A DNA stretch of 24,769 nt, taken from contig JBEKUI010000030.1 of assembly GCA_049515175.1 (NCBI GenBank), positions 1 to 24,769 of the forward strand. Reading direction: 5' to 3'. Of this stretch, positions 1-7,561 are shown in pieces (position 1 is the first letter of the stretch; each line of letters starts with the position of its first letter). Made by a program: the position numbers and the translations under genes. This DNA is from JACQNR01 sp049515175 (GTDB lineage: Bacteria; Acidobacteriota; Terriglobia; UBA7540). The notes beneath the pieces were generated by a model. That model made no database searches, was not told the origin of the DNA, and saw only the letters and a program-made list of their open reading frames with translations.

Positions 1-522
1 CCGGGCGCTTACAACGTCCTGGGCCGCGCCCTTTTCGCCTCCGACCGCTGGCAGGAGGCCGCCGGACTGGTGGACAAGGCCCTCGCGGCCAATGGCGATG
101 ACTACAACATGTACATCGCCTACATCCTCGTTCTGGAAAGCCTGGGGGAAACCGCAGCCGCGCGTGGCTTACGTGAGCGCGAAATGAACGTCCTGCACCA
201 GCAGCTCGAACTGACCCCCGACAACGTGCGGGCTCGGATCCTCCTGGCGGCCGATTACGCTGCCCTGGGCCTGAAGAGTGATGCCATTCGCGAACTGGAG
301 CGCGCCGTGGAGATGCGCCCCAACGATTCCAATATTTTGTACAACGCCGCTTGCACTTACGGCGCCATGCAGATGAAGACCGAGGCACTCGCCCTGGCGC
401 GCAAGACCATTGAGGTTGGTTACACGAATTTGGACTGGATGTTGCGCGATCCTGACCTGGCCTGCCTGCATGGTGAACCGGAATTCCAGCAGTTGTGCGC
501 ATCAGGTAAACCTAAGACCTAG
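1..522 (+). CDS. C-terminal part of a TPR protein, probably the tail of a Ser/Thr kinase-TPR fusion (5' end outside window)
   Basis: The frame is open from the first base to the TAG at 520-522, so 173 residues of a longer protein are seen. They form helical tetratricopeptide repeats, with TPR-type residue patterns such as ARILLAADYAALGL and NILYNAACTYGAM. The last 60 residues align by eye with the C-terminus of the complete kinase/TPR protein at 4547-6757: both have an LYN-AC-Y segment, then a hydrophobic turn, then a D-DL motif and a short tail. I therefore infer that this is the end of a paralogous transmembrane or cytoplasmic PknB-type kinase with a TolB-like domain and TPRs. The kinase domain itself lies outside the window, so a plain TPR protein is possible. 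A second, broken kinase start follows 12 nt after the stop, suggesting tandem duplication. Confidence 0.8.
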   Translation, partial: PGAYNVLGRALFASDRWQEAAGLVDKALAANGDDYNMYIAYILVLESLGETAAARGLREREMNVLHQQLELTPDNVRARILLAADYAALGLKSDAIRELERAVEMRPNDSNILYNAACTYGAMQMKTEALALARKTIEVGYTNLDWMLRDPDLACLHGEPEFQQLCASGKPKT

Positions 523-534
523 GGCATCACTCGA

Positions 535-753
535 ATGATCGGCCAAACCATTCTGCACTATCGCGTCCTTGAAAAGCTGGGTGGCGGCGGCATGGGCGTG
601 GTGTTCCGCGCCGAAGACATCAAGCTGGGCCGCCACGTGGCGCTGAAGTTCCTCTCCGGCGTAGGGGCGTCCGTCAGCCGACGGACGCCCCTACAAGATC
701 GGCAGGCGATCGAGCGCTTCCAGCTCGAGGCGCGCGCTTTTAGACTCTGCTGA
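535..753 (+). pseudogene. Truncated PknB-type Ser/Thr kinase remnant (N-terminal lobe only)
   Basis: The first 40 residues (MIGQTILHYRVLEKLGGGG and following) match the N-terminus of the intact kinase at 4547 almost position by position. They include the glycine loop GGGGMG and the ATP-anchoring lysine in VALKFL. After that lysine the usual short linker is replaced by residues encoded by a perfect 15-bp inverted repeat (661-694). The frame then returns to kinase sequence (DRQAIERFQLEAR, compare QALERFQREAR). Homology ends near 737 and a TGA follows at 751-753. The whole catalytic lobe (HRD, DFG) is absent, so no kinase activity is possible. The stop follows shortly before the ankyrin gene at 837, which may have arrived with or after the deletion. 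A translated 72-aa product is possible but unlikely to be functional. Confidence 0.8.
661..694. repeat. Perfect 15-bp inverted repeat, REP-like palindrome inside the kinase remnant
   Basis: The arms GTAGGGGCGTCCGTC (661-675) and GACGGACGCCCCTAC (680-694) are exact reverse complements around the 4-nt loop AGCC. The element sits between the codons for VALKFL and QAIERF and keeps the reading frame, adding a net 8 codons relative to the paralogue at 4547. A GTAGGGGCG-type arm resembles dispersed REP-like palindromes of GC-rich genomes. That family identity is from memory and was not checked. Confidence 0.8.
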
Positions 754-799
754 AGCGGCTGCAGTAAAACCCTCTCTCGGCTCTGGCAGACACCGAGGT

Positions 800-829
800 T
801 TGATGTTGGCAGCGCTGGGGGCGTACAAT
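800..829 (+). promoter_or_regulatory. Predicted sigma70-type promoter of the ankyrin gene, probably leaderless
   Basis: TTGATG (800-805) and TACAAT (824-829) are separated by 18 bp. The ATG at 837 begins only 7 nt after the -10 box, so transcription would start at or next to the start codon. No Shine-Dalgarno sequence is visible, which agrees with a leaderless mRNA. Confidence 0.5.
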
Positions 830-836
830 CGCAAAC

Positions 837-1919
837 ATGGCCCAGAACGCCATGCCTGCGCCACCTGCCGACGAGGGACGTCATAAACCCCTCCCCTCCT
901 CAAACAAGACGTCGTTCGGTTTTCGTTTCGTATTTTCGTTGTCGCTCCTAATAGCTCTTTGCGGTTTGTTGCTGTTCTACTCAAGGAGTTGGCCCTTCCC
1001 TCCATGGGCCGATTATGCCGCGGGAGAAACGATCGAAATCCAGGCTTCATGGGACCCAAAGAACGACTTGGTATACCCGACCGTCCGGTACGCCTCTAAC
1101 CAAGAAGAGGTATATGACCCGATCGTTCGCTATGAGGTGCTTCGTCAGGCGAAGACGTTCATTACCGGTCCAAGCGAACTAGACGGGAAAGTTCGAGCCT
1201 ATGGGTTCTTCAACTTCACCCCATGCGACGATGGCAGCTTCTTCTTCGTTTGGGCACATTGCCGAGAATACACATGGACATGGCGCGTTGCCGAATATCA
1301 TATTGAGAACCTCGGTGGCGCGGCAGAAACCGAGTCCCCATTAATGTCAGCCGCATGGCAAGGGAATTTGAAGGCCGTAGAAGAACTCCTCCGAGAAGGT
1401 GCTGACGTAAACGCAAGAGACTATCTTGGTCGTACTCCAATATGGTATTCGAGGGGACGCGAGGTCGCGCCGATCTTGCTTGCGGCGGGTGCCGATATCG
1501 ATATCAAGGACAATGAAGGCTTGACCCCGCTTATGCTCGCTGCATCGATGCGGGAAATAGCAATGGTCAAGTGGCTTATGGCTGCGGGGGCTAACCTGAA
1601 CGAGAGATCCAGCGATGGGCGTACTGCCTTGCACTATGCGGCTCGGGAAAGGTTGTACAGGCAAGACCCTCCAGGCACGGAAACCGTCAAATTGCTACTC
1701 GAAGCTGGTGCTAGCCCGAATATTAAGGATAACGCGGGAAACAGCGCTCTAATACTTGCTGCAGTCGAAGGGCAGTTAGAGGAGGTTGAAGCTCTACTCG
1801 CCGCTGGCGCAAACGTGAAGACGAGAAACAAGTCCGGGAAGTCCGCTTTGTCTATCGCTACGGAGAAGGGCTACGCCGAAATAGCCCAGCTGCTCAAGAA
1901 GCATGGCGCACCAAATTGA
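837..1919 (+). CDS. Membrane-anchored ankyrin-repeat protein
   Basis: A 360-residue protein with a short charged, proline-containing N-terminus, one hydrophobic segment at about residues 29-48 (FVFSLSLLIALCGLLLFY) and a roughly 115-residue linker domain that I do not recognise. Five to six ankyrin repeats follow from about residue 167 to the end. Typical repeat signatures are GADVNARDYLGRTPI, GADIDIKDNEGLTPLMLAA and GASPNIKDNAGNSALILAA. Ankyrin repeats bind partner proteins. The single N-terminal segment without a clear cleavage site suggests an inner-membrane anchor with the repeats outside the cytoplasm, although topology is not certain. The gene is visibly less GC-rich than its neighbours, follows a broken kinase and ends next to a REP-like hairpin, all compatible with acquisition. 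Partner and function are unknown. Confidence 0.85.
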   Translation: MAQNAMPAPPADEGRHKPLPSSNKTSFGFRFVFSLSLLIALCGLLLFYSRSWPFPPWADYAAGETIEIQASWDPKNDLVYPTVRYASNQEEVYDPIVRYEVLRQAKTFITGPSELDGKVRAYGFFNFTPCDDGSFFFVWAHCREYTWTWRVAEYHIENLGGAAETESPLMSAAWQGNLKAVEELLREGADVNARDYLGRTPIWYSRGREVAPILLAAGADIDIKDNEGLTPLMLAASMREIAMVKWLMAAGANLNERSSDGRTALHYAARERLYRQDPPGTETVKLLLEAGASPNIKDNAGNSALILAAVEGQLEEVEALLAAGANVKTRNKSGKSALSIATEKGYAEIAQLLKKHGAPN

Positions 1920-2019
1920 GACGGTAGCCATGTGGGGTCGCGCATACCCCGAAGGGAGTAGCTCAGAGTCAGGTTTCGCAATGGCGCTGCGGCTCTTACC
2001 AAGTAGGACAGCCCGGGAG

Positions 2020-2038
2020 CGCGGGCATCCTGCCCGCG
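2020..2038. repeat. REP-like hairpin between convergent genes
   Basis: CGCGGGCA and TGCCCGCG are perfect 8-bp arms around TCC. The hairpin lies between the end of the ankyrin gene and the end of the minus-strand radical SAM gene. It could act as a bidirectional transcription stop, but no T-tract follows on either strand, so a dispersed REP-type repeat is the more likely reading. Confidence 0.5.
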
Positions 2039-2048
2039 TGGCGGAGTT

Positions 2049-4046
2049 CTACGCCATATCCGCGCCGTCGGGGGGAACTATTTCCAGCCAGTTGCTGAGG
2101 TGCGCCCAAGTGTCCGGGGCGGAGGGAATCGCTGCCGAAATGCGGTGCCGCTGTTGGGCCAGCATCTTTCCCAGAACCTGCAGGTGACTGGGCTCGACCT
2201 GAGTGCCTTCGGCGACGACCACGCGGACGCGCGCGTCGTTGCCCTTCAAATGCTTCAGGATTCCCACTGCCAGCTGGCGGGCGCTCGCTCCGTCCATGGC
2301 GCCTTGCAGTTTCACCCGGGTGTGATTAAGGGCTCGTTCGATTTCGATCTGCAAGTCACCGGTCGCGCCCGAGCGCAGCGCCCAGGGCGTGCAGCGATAC
2401 GTCCGGCGGCGCAGGGGCGGATGCTGGAAATAGTCGTGCTGCAAAGTGAAGTTCGTCCAGGCGGCTGCCACCGGCGCGACGGCGGAAAGAATTCGCCGGC
2501 CGAAACTGGGTGCACCGAGCAACTGTTTAATCTCGGCTTCGAGGCGCGCCGCAGCCGCGGGGGCGGGCCCTCGCTGCTTGGCTACGCGGAACAGGGGGTA
2601 GGCCTTGCGAATTTCTTCCGCCCATCGTGCGGCCTTGGCGCGCAGGTAAGGTGAATCCGAATCGTGATATCGCTTCCATCCATTCAGCCAAGTCGCAACG
2701 GATCTCAGGATCGAGGGTCCCAGCGTTCGGAAGTCGGTTTCGAAACACTCCCTTTGCAGCGCTTCGATCTCGCTGGCCTTCAGCGTCGGATGCGTAACCA
2801 TCGCTGTGAATCCGTCGCAGGAGTGGTAGTAGAGTTCGGGATCTTCGGTCAGATTGCGTTGCAGACGTCCCTCTTTCATAACGCGTTCGTAGAAAGGCGT
2901 GCCGGGCGTCGGGCCGTAAATGAGGAACTGGCCGAGCGTGGGCTTGAGCGCCATCAGTTCGGCGAGTTCAGCACGGATAATCTCCGGGGTCTGGTAGTCA
3001 AACCCCAGAATCATGGAAGTCAGCACGCTGATGCCGTGGGAGGTCAAATCGGGGATCAACTCCTCGACGGGGCGGCCCTGCTGTTTGGCGAAGCCCGACC
3101 GCTTGCCCTCGAAACCCAGCCAGACGCCGTCGATGCCGGTTTCCAGCAGTTCGCGTGGCGTGAAACGGCTCAAGGACTTCACCGAGGCGAAAGCAAAAAT
3201 CGAGAGGGGCGTGCCACGCGCCTGCACGAGCTCGCGCAAACGGAGAGCACGGTCCTTAGAGACCAGGAAGTCTTCGTCCAGGATGGTCAAACTCATCTTG
3301 GGATTGATTTCCAGGTAGCGCTCGATGACGCGAAACACGTCGTCGCCGGTGGGGAGCAGACGAATGTGGTGGCGCCCGAAGAAATGCGACGTGCAGCAGA
3401 AATCACAGCCGTGAGGACATCCCAGGCCCCCAAAAATAATTCCCGTCTGGCTGACGGGGACGGAGAGAACGCGCAGGGTGGTCGTCACCATGGGATGGTC
3501 GTAGGGCATCGGCCGGGCGGGTTCGCCCAGCAGCGCGCGGAAGAACCCTACGCCCTCTTCGCGGCAGATGAAGTCTCCGTAGGGAGCCAGGGTTTTATCA
3601 TCCAGCACGGTCCCATATCCGCCCAAGACGATGCGCGCCTCGGGAGCGTATTTGCGAACCAGCGCCACAACCTCCTTCATGCGGTGAAACGTCGCCAGGA
3701 TAAAAGAAACGCCCACGAACTCCGGGCCCTTCTTGAGCTCGCGGATCAGTTCTTTGTGGGAAGGGTAATGCAGGGCTACGGCGGGTGCGTCAATGTTCTC
3801 CGCGATGTAGTCGAGGGCGAAGGTGAAGTGGATGGCCCGCGGGCTGAAGATGCCCTGCGCACGAGTGACTTGCCGGTACAGCAGCTCGTAGCCGACGGTT
3901 GGCGCGTCGCCCTGAGCAGGTCCCATGGGGCGGCAGACGCTCGTAAGCAGCACTCTCATACGGCCACCGGGCGGCTTGGGAGGCACCTCGTGAGGGACTT
4001 CGCTGTGATGGGCGACCGAAGTTTGTGACGGTGTTCTTGTTTCCAT
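2049..4046 (-). CDS. B12-binding-domain radical SAM protein
   Basis: The product has about 665 residues. From MRVLLTSVC it has a Rossmann-like cobalamin-binding-type domain (FVGVSF, then ARIVLGGYGTVLDD). A radical SAM core follows with the [4Fe-4S] motif CPHGCDFC (Cys212, 216 and 219 when numbered from the GTG at 4052), then the TILDEDFLV and GVWLGFEG strands. The last roughly 200 residues (ARWAEEIRKAYPLFR onward) form an extension that I cannot assign. The family uses a 5'-deoxyadenosyl radical, often with cobalamin for methyl transfer to unreactive carbons; the substrate here is unknown. The cobalamin His motif DxHxxG is not evident, as in many radical SAM members. GTG 4052, ATG 4046 and ATG 3959 are all possible starts. 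ATG 4046 is preferred because AAAGGG lies 5 nt upstream, although the conserved domain only begins near 3959. Confidence 0.85.
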   Translation of the reverse strand: METRTPSQTSVAHHSEVPHEVPPKPPGGRMRVLLTSVCRPMGPAQGDAPTVGYELLYRQVTRAQGIFSPRAIHFTFALDYIAENIDAPAVALHYPSHKELIRELKKGPEFVGVSFILATFHRMKEVVALVRKYAPEARIVLGGYGTVLDDKTLAPYGDFICREEGVGFFRALLGEPARPMPYDHPMVTTTLRVLSVPVSQTGIIFGGLGCPHGCDFCCTSHFFGRHHIRLLPTGDDVFRVIERYLEINPKMSLTILDEDFLVSKDRALRLRELVQARGTPLSIFAFASVKSLSRFTPRELLETGIDGVWLGFEGKRSGFAKQQGRPVEELIPDLTSHGISVLTSMILGFDYQTPEIIRAELAELMALKPTLGQFLIYGPTPGTPFYERVMKEGRLQRNLTEDPELYYHSCDGFTAMVTHPTLKASEIEALQRECFETDFRTLGPSILRSVATWLNGWKRYHDSDSPYLRAKAARWAEEIRKAYPLFRVAKQRGPAPAAAARLEAEIKQLLGAPSFGRRILSAVAPVAAAWTNFTLQHDYFQHPPLRRRTYRCTPWALRSGATGDLQIEIERALNHTRVKLQGAMDGASARQLAVGILKHLKGNDARVRVVVAEGTQVEPSHLQVLGKMLAQQRHRISAAIPSAPDTWAHLSNWLEIVPPDGADMA

Positions 4047-4081
4047 GCGCACCCTTTTACCTGAGCTTATGGATTGAGGCC

Positions 4082-4111
4082 ATTAAGCTCCGGCCTTCGC
4101 GGGAGTTTCAA
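4082..4111 (-). promoter_or_regulatory. Possible promoter of the radical SAM gene
   Basis: Read on the minus strand, TTGAAA (4106-4111) and CTTAAT (4082-4087) are 18 bp apart, 35 bp before the preferred start. The -10 box matches the consensus at only four positions, so this is a weak prediction. Confidence 0.3.
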
Positions 4112-4486
4112 TGCGACTTTCGCATCATGAGTATGAGACGTTTGCCACCTTGACTCGTCGGTTGACGAGCCAGCGCGGTGAGCCTGGCGACCGCTTTCTT
4201 GCTTCTATACTGCCTGGCCAATCGCTGCCAGGGAATTCGGTCCCGCTCGGTGCGAGGGAAAACTACGGCGGAAAGTTCCGGCGCGCCGCCGAGGGGTCGA
4301 AAGGTTAAGAGATTGCGCCTCGACCAGCATCTTAGTCCATTCCACGCAGGATTGCGAGGAATTCCGGTGTCCAGGTGGCGGGTCAATTCGAATGAGCGGC
4401 CCTGACCGGACCGGGCCAATCGGAAAGGAAAGATCAACCAACCATGCAAACGCCCAATAAACCTCCTCGATGGAGCCCAGGGTTAG

Positions 4487-4515
4487 TTGACTTACTTCCC
4501 GACCTGCCCTAAGAT
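4487..4515 (+). promoter_or_regulatory. Predicted sigma70-type promoter of the kinase gene
   Basis: TTGACT (4487-4492) and TAAGAT (4510-4515) have the ideal 17-bp spacing. This predicts transcription from about 4522 and a leader of about 25 nt before the ATG at 4547. It also argues against the in-frame TTG at 4487 as the translation start, because that codon lies in the -35 box. Confidence 0.6.
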
Positions 4516-4546
4516 TTCTGAGCCCCCAAGGGCCAACTCCCACTAC

Positions 4547-6757
4547 ATGATTGGGCAGACTGTCTCACATTACCGTATTCTTGATAAGCTCGGCGGCGGC
4601 GGCATGGGCGTGGTGTACAAGGCGGAAGACACGCGCCTGGGCCGCAGTGTGGCGCTGAAATTTCTGCCGGAGGAAATGGCCAAAGAGAAGCAGGCGCTCG
4701 AGCGCTTCCAGCGCGAGGCGCGGGCGGCCTCACTGCTCAATCATCCCAGCATTTGTGTAATTCATGATGTGGACGAACACGAGGGCCAGCCGTTCATCGC
4801 CATGGAACTGCTGGAGGGGCAGACGCTCAAGCATCGAATCGAAGAGAAGCCCTTCAAGACCGACGAACTGCTGGAGGTGGCGATCCAGATCGTCGAGGGG
4901 CTGGCGGCGGCACACGCCAAGGGGATTGTGCACCGGGACATCAAGCCGGCGAATATTTTCCTGACCGAGCGTGGACAGGCCAAGATTCTGGATTTTGGAT
5001 TGGCCAAGCTGGCGCCGCACGGCCAACGTGTGGCCGAGGCGGTGGGATTGACGGCGGGAGCGACCCTGAATGACCACCTCACCAGCCCTGGAGCCGCATT
5101 GGGCACGGTGGCCTACATGTCGCCGGAACAAGCGCGCGGCGACGAGCTCGATGCGCGGAGCGATTTGTTCTCCTTCGGCGTGGTGTTGTACGAGATGGCC
5201 ACGGGACGCCAGGCTTTCTCCGGCAGCACGTCGGCGATCATCTTTGACGCGATCCTGAACCGTGCGCCGACGCCCGCTGCGCGGCTCAAGCCCGGCCTGC
5301 CGGCGGAACTGGATCGGATCCTCAGCAAGACACTGGAGAAGGATCCCGACCTGCGCTGTCAGAGCGCCTCGGAACTTCTCTCCGACCTGAAGCGCCTGAA
5401 ACGTGACACGGATTCCGGGCGCGAGGCCGCCGCACGGTCCGACCGTGCGAAAGACCCGGCCGTGGCGCCCCGCACGGAAAAGTCCGTAGCCGTGCTTTAC
5501 TTCGAAAACCTCAGTGCTTCCAAGGAAGATGAGTACTTTCGCGACGGCATGACGGAAGATATCATCACCGAGCTTTCCAAGATCAATCAGATTCGCGTCT
5601 TCCCGCGCGCCGAAATGCTGGCCTACCGCGACAAATCGGTGACCGCAGCGCAAGTGGGCCAGGAATTGGGCGCGGAATTTGTGCTCGGGGGCAGCCTCCG
5701 CCGCGCCGGCAATCGGCTGCGCATCACCGCGCAACTCGTGGAGGCGCGCACGCGCCACTCGGTCTGGGCGGAGCGCTACGATCGGCAAATGGAAGATGTC
5801 TTCGCCATTCAGGACGAGATCGCGCAGAGCATTGCCGCGGCATTGAAGGTGGCTCTCACCGACCAGGAAAAGAAGGCCATCGCCAAGGCCCCGACGGCGA
5901 ACGTGGAAGCTTACGATTACTACCTGCGCGGGCGGCAGTTCTTCCACCAGTTCCGCCGCAAGGGTTTTGAGTTCGCGCAGCAAATGTTCGAGCGCGCCAT
6001 CGAAATCGATCCCACCTACGCGCGCGCTTATGCCGGAATCGCGGACTGCTGCTCATTCCTCTACACTTATTGGCATGCCAGCACGAATACGCTCGAGCAG
6101 GCCGACGCGGCCAGCCGCAAGGCGCTGGAACTTGATCGCGATCTTGCCGAAGCCCATGCCTCGCGCGGGCTCGCCGTTTCCCTGCGCAAACAGTACGACG
6201 AAGCGGCCAAGGAGTTCGAAGCCGCCATCCGGCTCGACCCCAAGCTCTTCGAGGCCTACTACTTCTACGCCCGCGCCCGGTTCGCCCAAGGGAGGATGGA
6301 AGAAGCCGCGGAGCTTTACGAACAGGCGTGTCGGGTCAATCCTGATGACTATCAGGCGCCGTCCTTGCTGGCGATGGCCTACACGGGGCTCGACCGAAAA
6401 GCGGATGCCGAGGCCGCACGCCACCGGGCCTTGCAGATTATCGAGCGGCACTTGGAATTGCATCCCGACGATGCCAGGGCACTCTATCTAGGGGCGGGGG
6501 GCCTTTGCCTGATTGGTGAGCGTCAGAAGGCGCTCGAGTGGACCCGGCGCGCGCTGGCCATCGAGCCCGACGAGCCTGGAGTGCTGTACAATGTGGCCTG
6601 CAACTACTCTCTCCTCGGCCGGCCGGAAGAAGCCATCGACTGCCTCGAAAAGGCCGTCGACAACGGTTTCGGCTTCAAGCAGTGGATCGAACACGACTCT
6701 GATCTCGATGCCATTCGCTCACACCCCCGCGTCCAGTCCTTGTTGAAACGACTCTAG
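4547..6757 (+). CDS. PknB-type Ser/Thr protein kinase with TolB/FlgO-like domain and C-terminal TPRs
   Basis: A 736-residue protein with every key kinase element. These are the glycine loop GGGGMG (16-21), Lys38 in VALKFL, the catalytic loop HRDIKPANIF from His129, DFG at 149-151 and an SPE version of the APE motif at 192-194. From about residue 312 (KSVAVLYFENLSA) comes the TolB N-terminal/FlgO-like domain often seen in Acidobacteria and in adenylate cyclases, with EFVLGGSLRRAG and AERYDRQMEDVFAIQDEIA. TPR repeats run from about 455 to the C-terminus. No transmembrane segment is seen, so it is probably cytoplasmic. Likely role: phosphorylating partners recruited by the TPRs. Start ATG 4547 is set by alignment with the remnant at 535 and by the promoter just upstream. 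The next gene starts 12 nt after the stop. Confidence 0.95.
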   Translation: MIGQTVSHYRILDKLGGGGMGVVYKAEDTRLGRSVALKFLPEEMAKEKQALERFQREARAASLLNHPSICVIHDVDEHEGQPFIAMELLEGQTLKHRIEEKPFKTDELLEVAIQIVEGLAAAHAKGIVHRDIKPANIFLTERGQAKILDFGLAKLAPHGQRVAEAVGLTAGATLNDHLTSPGAALGTVAYMSPEQARGDELDARSDLFSFGVVLYEMATGRQAFSGSTSAIIFDAILNRAPTPAARLKPGLPAELDRILSKTLEKDPDLRCQSASELLSDLKRLKRDTDSGREAAARSDRAKDPAVAPRTEKSVAVLYFENLSASKEDEYFRDGMTEDIITELSKINQIRVFPRAEMLAYRDKSVTAAQVGQELGAEFVLGGSLRRAGNRLRITAQLVEARTRHSVWAERYDRQMEDVFAIQDEIAQSIAAALKVALTDQEKKAIAKAPTANVEAYDYYLRGRQFFHQFRRKGFEFAQQMFERAIEIDPTYARAYAGIADCCSFLYTYWHASTNTLEQADAASRKALELDRDLAEAHASRGLAVSLRKQYDEAAKEFEAAIRLDPKLFEAYYFYARARFAQGRMEEAAELYEQACRVNPDDYQAPSLLAMAYTGLDRKADAEAARHRALQIIERHLELHPDDARALYLGAGGLCLIGERQKALEWTRRALAIEPDEPGVLYNVACNYSLLGRPEEAIDCLEKAVDNGFGFKQWIEHDSDLDAIRSHPRVQSLLKRL

Positions 6758-6769
6758 GTTTTCCCAGAT

Positions 6770-7360
6770 ATGAGAGTAGAAATCACACAGGAAACAGACC
6801 CTAACGACTCGACCCTCGAGATTCCCTGGTCTGACTCTGCGGACCCTGGCCGTCGCTACATCAACCTGAAAGAGAACCTCGCAGCGATCGACAACCTGGA
6901 AGAGTGCAAGCGTTATTCGGCCCTGGGAGAGTTGTTGCGCCAAGCCAATGCTGTGCATTCGCCCTTTGGCACGGCGAAGTGCGATGTGTGGGCCAGTGAG
7001 GAGTTGACCGAAGAGGAGCGAGACTTTCACCTTCCCCACAAAGTGGCCAGTTACGTCGACCTGTTTATTCATGATCCCGAGCTGAATGCCAGCCTGGAAA
7101 CGAATCTGCGCTTAGCTCAGAGCATCACGGTGCATCTAAGAAGCGTTAGACTGTCCGCGGAGCTCGAGATTTGCGCACGGCGCTGCCTGTTTCATCGCGA
7201 GGAACGTTGGGGTTACTACCTCACAGTCTTCACGCACGCCTACGGCGCTACGCCGCAGACCGCCGAACAGGAGTGGACCTTGGCCACAGAAGCGCTGAGG
7301 AAAGCCCTGGGAGAGGCCGCTCGCCTATTCGAGCCGAAGGTCCATGCCGAGAGGGCCTAA
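6770..7360 (+). CDS. Unrecognised 196-aa protein between kinase and MglA genes
   Basis: I do not recognise the family. The protein is soluble, acidic in its first half and largely helical by composition, with no signal peptide or membrane segment. Conserved-looking features are the tryptophans and cysteines in KCDVWASEELTEEERDFHL, the segment SYVDLFIHDPELNASLETNL, and an Arg/Cys-rich stretch EICARRCLFHREERWGYYL. The ATG lies 12 nt after the kinase stop and has no good ribosome site, so translation is probably coupled to the kinase gene. Its place between a kinase and a small GTPase suggests a signalling partner, but this is inference from position only. It is clearly not a roadblock/MglB-type protein by its visible sequence. 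Confidence 0.75.
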   Translation: MRVEITQETDPNDSTLEIPWSDSADPGRRYINLKENLAAIDNLEECKRYSALGELLRQANAVHSPFGTAKCDVWASEELTEEERDFHLPHKVASYVDLFIHDPELNASLETNLRLAQSITVHLRSVRLSAELEICARRCLFHREERWGYYLTVFTHAYGATPQTAEQEWTLATEALRKALGEAARLFEPKVHAERA

Positions 7361-7411
7361 TGCTGGTCTCTCACTTCGGCTTTCAAAGTGCGCACGCCGA
7401 GCTGGCTGCTA

Positions 7412-7440
7412 TTGTCAAGCTCAGCCCGATGTGTTATAAA
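7412..7440 (+). promoter_or_regulatory. Strong sigma70-type promoter of the MglA-like gene
   Basis: TTGTCA (7412-7417) and TATAAA (7435-7440) are 17 bp apart, each one mismatch from consensus. Transcription would start near 7447, giving a leader of about 115 nt before the GTG at 7562. The GTPase can therefore be expressed separately from the kinase gene. Confidence 0.65.
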
Positions 7441-7455
7441 CAGAAAACTTATAAC
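7433..7455. promoter_or_regulatory. AT-rich inverted repeat over the -10 box, candidate operator
   Basis: GTTATAA (7433-7439) and TTATAAC (7449-7455) are perfect 7-bp arms with a 9-nt spacer. The left arm contains most of the -10 box and the right arm covers the expected start of transcription. This is where a dimeric repressor would act. No regulator gene is adjacent. Confidence 0.5.
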
Positions 7456-7546
7456 GTGTAGTTGTTGCACGACAGGGGAATTGGGTCGTGCCCATCAGCG
7501 CATGTCGCCCGTGCCGCCCGAAGTGGCGGCGGAGCCGCTTGCAGAC

Positions 7547-7552
7547 AGGGAG
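7547..7552 (+). promoter_or_regulatory. Shine-Dalgarno sequence that sets the MglA start
   Basis: AGGGAG ends 9 nt before GTG 7562. The upstream in-frame ATG 7502 and GTG 7388 have no such site, and GTG 7388 lies upstream of the predicted promoter. Confidence 0.55.
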
Positions 7553-7561
7553 CCGTTTCGC

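Larger units (their letters stand above)
4053..4546. other. Intergenic region between divergent radical SAM and kinase genes
   Basis: About 490 bp. The left end holds the weak minus-strand promoter candidate and the right end the strong kinase promoter at 4487-4515. In between I see only short overlapping open frames on both strands with arginine-rich, low-information translations and no ribosome sites. No repeat, RNA gene or protein family was recognised. Confidence 0.6.

Noticed and set aside
1955..2010. GTAGCTCAG-like stretch resembling the D-arm of a tRNA
   Set aside because: No acceptor stem, anticodon stem or T-arm (TTCGAAT-type) can be fitted around it.
2664..4028. 454-codon open frame on the plus strand
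   Set aside because: It is antisense to the radical SAM gene, with low-information Arg/Gln/His-rich translation and no ribosome site.
4730..5983. 417-codon open frame on the minus strand
   Set aside because: Antisense shadow of the kinase gene; its translation mirrors codon bias and matches no domain.
7360..7461. 33-codon frame whose ATG overlaps the stop of the 196-aa gene
   Set aside because: It runs through the strong mglA promoter and palindrome, has no family features and ends just after them.
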